A stretch of 22,152 bases of DNA from contig JOBE01000078.1 in assembly GCA_000717735.1 (NCBI GenBank), forward strand, positions 1-22,152, written 5' to 3'. Source of the stretch: Streptomyces griseoluteus. Its GTDB lineage: Bacteria; Actinomycetota; Actinomycetes; Streptomycetales; Streptomycetaceae. The translations under genes and the position numbers were made by a program. Below, one piece after another: positions 20,997 to 22,152 of the stretch (within the stretch, counting starts at the first letter, position 1; the number at the start of each line of letters is the position of its first letter). The notes beneath the pieces were generated by a model, which saw nothing but the letters and a program-made list of their open reading frames with translations, made no database searches and was not told the DNA's origin.

Positions 20997-21518
20997 TTGA
21001 GGATGTCTTCGAGAGTTGTTGCGGTCGGCGCATCGGCTGCCGCACTGGTGCTTGCAGTGCCGGGGGTAGGCCACGCTGGTCCTCCTGCCTCTGGCACGTT
21101 CCGTATCATCAACGGCTCGGGCAAGTGCCTGGAGATTGAGAACTCCAGTACAGCCAACGGTGCGAATGCCCAGCAGTGGCTGTGTGTCGGACAGCGTGGC
21201 GCCGTATGGAGGTTCGTTGACCTTGGCAACTGGACCTACGGAATTGTTAATGTCAACAGTGGCAAGTGCCTTGAGGTCGAGAATGGCTGGAAGGACAACG
21301 GGGCACCGGTCCAGCAGTGGGACTGTAACCTGAACCTGAGCCACCACCGTTGGCAGTACATGGGCTTGGACGCAAACTATTACGGCTTTAAGAACGTGGC
21401 CACCGGAAAGTTCCTCGAAGTAGAGAACTCCAGTGGTGCGGACGGGGCCCGTGTTCAACAGTGGTCTTATGCGTCGCCGACGGTTCGCGGCCAGATCTGG
21501 AGCGCGGTAGCGAACTGA
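20997..21518 (+). CDS. Secreted ricin-type beta-trefoil lectin (single domain)
   Basis: This 173-residue protein has a signal peptide (basic start, hydrophobic core about 8-22, likely cut after GHA at 27). It then has one beta-trefoil built from three repeats. Each repeat has GK(C/F)LE(I/V)EN followed by a QQW motif (59-61, 106-108, 154-156). The domain should bind sugars outside the cell; no enzyme domain is attached. The TTG at 20997 is chosen because GGGGG lies seven bases upstream; ATG 21003 and ATG 20949 are alternatives. Codon use is less GC-biased than elsewhere (AATTGTTAATGTC), which suggests recent acquisition. Confidence 0.85.
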   Translation: MRMSSRVVAVGASAAALVLAVPGVGHAGPPASGTFRIINGSGKCLEIENSSTANGANAQQWLCVGQRGAVWRFVDLGNWTYGIVNVNSGKCLEVENGWKDNGAPVQQWDCNLNLSHHRWQYMGLDANYYGFKNVATGKFLEVENSSGADGARVQQWSYASPTVRGQIWSAVAN

Positions 21519-21525
21519 AGGCTCA

Positions 21526-21544
21526 GATCCCGTGAAACGGGGTC
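21526..21544 (+). terminator. Hairpin terminator after the lectin gene
   Basis: GATCCCGT and ACGGGGTC pair around GAA, with one G-T pair, eight bases after the lectin stop. Confidence 0.55.
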
Positions 21545-21870
21545 ATCTTCCGTGATGGGCGTCGTGTGATGTGCACTGGGTGTGCGTCATGGGCTTTCAC
21601 TGGCGGTGGGTGCGGCGGACTTGGGTATCGCGTTGGTCGGGTGGCGTTCGAGTGGTGAAGGCCGCTGTCGTTTTCCGGTGAAGGCCGGCTGTCGTGCGTG
21701 TAGGGCGTGTAGTCCCGTTCCGCGCCCCCTGCTCCTCTGGGAGTGGGGGGTGTGGTCCCGTTCCGTCAAAGCTACATGCTGCATCAGCTAATGCACCGGT
21801 ATGATGCAGGCTGCCAGCCGGACCGGATCCACAGCCGAGCCGCCCCATCCTCTAGCCAGCCAGGCCCGCG
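21545..21870. other. Subtelomeric non-coding stretch
   Basis: No gene is convincing here. A GTCCCGTTCCG direct repeat occurs twice (about 21712 and 21754). CTGCATCA and TGATGCAG (21779-21786, 21802-21809) form an inverted repeat with a 15-bp spacer. The sequence lies between the last gene and the telomere palindromes. Confidence 0.5.
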
Positions 21871-22152
21871 CTAGCGGGCGCTGAGGGACTGGAGGCGTAG
21901 CCGGAAGGACCGTTGAGGCGGGGGAGCGCAGCGGACCCGCGGGCCCCGGGTTGAAGCGAAGCGGAAACCCTGGGGCATCGGGGCGAAGCCCCGCAGCCCT
22001 GGGAGCGCAGCGGACAGGGCGTCACCTCCGGTGCGCAGCACCAGAGGTGAGTGGCTCGCGCAGCGAGCCACCAGCGCTCCCGCGGAGCGGGAGCGCAACC
22101 ACCGCGCGCAGCGCGGTGGTTCGCTCGCCCATCGCGCAGCGATGGGGTACCC
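21871..22152. other. Right telomere, archetypal Streptomyces type, outermost bases missing
   Basis: A run of tightly packed hairpins with mostly GNA loops reads inward from the end. CCCATCGC-GCA-GCGATGGG is at 22128-22146, AACCACCGCGC-GCA-partner at 22097-22121, GCGCTCCCGC-GGA-partner at 22074-22096, GTGGCTCGC-GCA-partner at 22051-22071 and TCACCTC..GGTGC-GCA-partner at 22022-22050. Further in are GGGGC-GAA-GCCCC at 21980-21992 and looser ones. Such sequences fold in the 3' overhang and are bound by Tap and Tpg. The last bases GGTACCC correspond to the junction with the outermost palindrome (CCCGCGGAGCGGG in known telomeres), of which only three bases are present, so about ten are missing. 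Confidence 0.92.

Noticed and set aside
21871..22098. Minus-strand open frame in the telomere
   Set aside because: The sequence is a dense set of hairpins. The frame is open only because of GC-rich composition and has no start signal.

Overview
The window looks like the right-hand part of a linear replicon, most likely a plasmid, from Streptomyces or a close relative. Four things support this. Base and codon use is very GC-rich throughout. A tap-tpg pair (telomere-associated protein and terminal protein) is present. The right end is a run of hairpin palindromes typical of archetypal Streptomyces telomeres. A replication locus and a partition locus sit inside the same 22 kb. The first 17 bases are not biological: they match the Tn5/Nextera mosaic end, so the left edge is a contig end in the assembly and not a telomere. 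The right edge stops about 10 bases short of the expected terminal palindrome.

Layout, left to right. (1) 83-1372 is a cyclopropane-fatty-acid-synthase-like methyltransferase. (2) 1573-4705 is a tightly coupled replication operon: Prim-Pol primase/polymerase, SF3/D5-type helicase and a small DUF6009-like protein. It is followed by about 400 bp of AGTCGCT/GGTCGCT iterons and inverted repeats, a probable origin; two more iterons lie in the operon leader. (3) 5265-7805 holds a DUF998-like membrane protein and a NarL-type two-component pair. (4) 7802-10650 is the partition locus on the minus strand: ParA with two RHH-like segments at its N-terminus, ParB, and a centromere-like array of ten 19-bp sites at an exact 38-bp period. 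Three more copies of the site lie inside parB and are translated as H/Y-NPVMK. (5) 10717-13441 is a minus-strand response regulator, histidine kinase and ABC transporter unit, in which the ABC gene is an in-frame deletion fusion of ATPase and permease. (6) 13647-16367 is tap-tpg, followed by a strong terminator and an initiator tRNA-Met gene. (7) 16657-21518 is accessory DNA: VOC protein, DUF6882-like protein, a probable aldo/keto-reductase remnant, an intact IS5-family element with a TA duplication, a small membrane protein, two proteins of unknown function and a secreted ricin-type lectin. (8) About 21870-22152 is the telomere.

How it fits together. The replication operon with its iterons would start replication internally. 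Tap and Tpg would patch the ends at the palindromic telomere. ParA, ParB and the palindromic sites would segregate the molecule. The two signalling systems, the lipid enzyme and the lectin are cargo. No conjugation gene is visible. The most unusual feature is the double life of the partition site, which is both a phased array upstream of parA and a coding repeat within parB.
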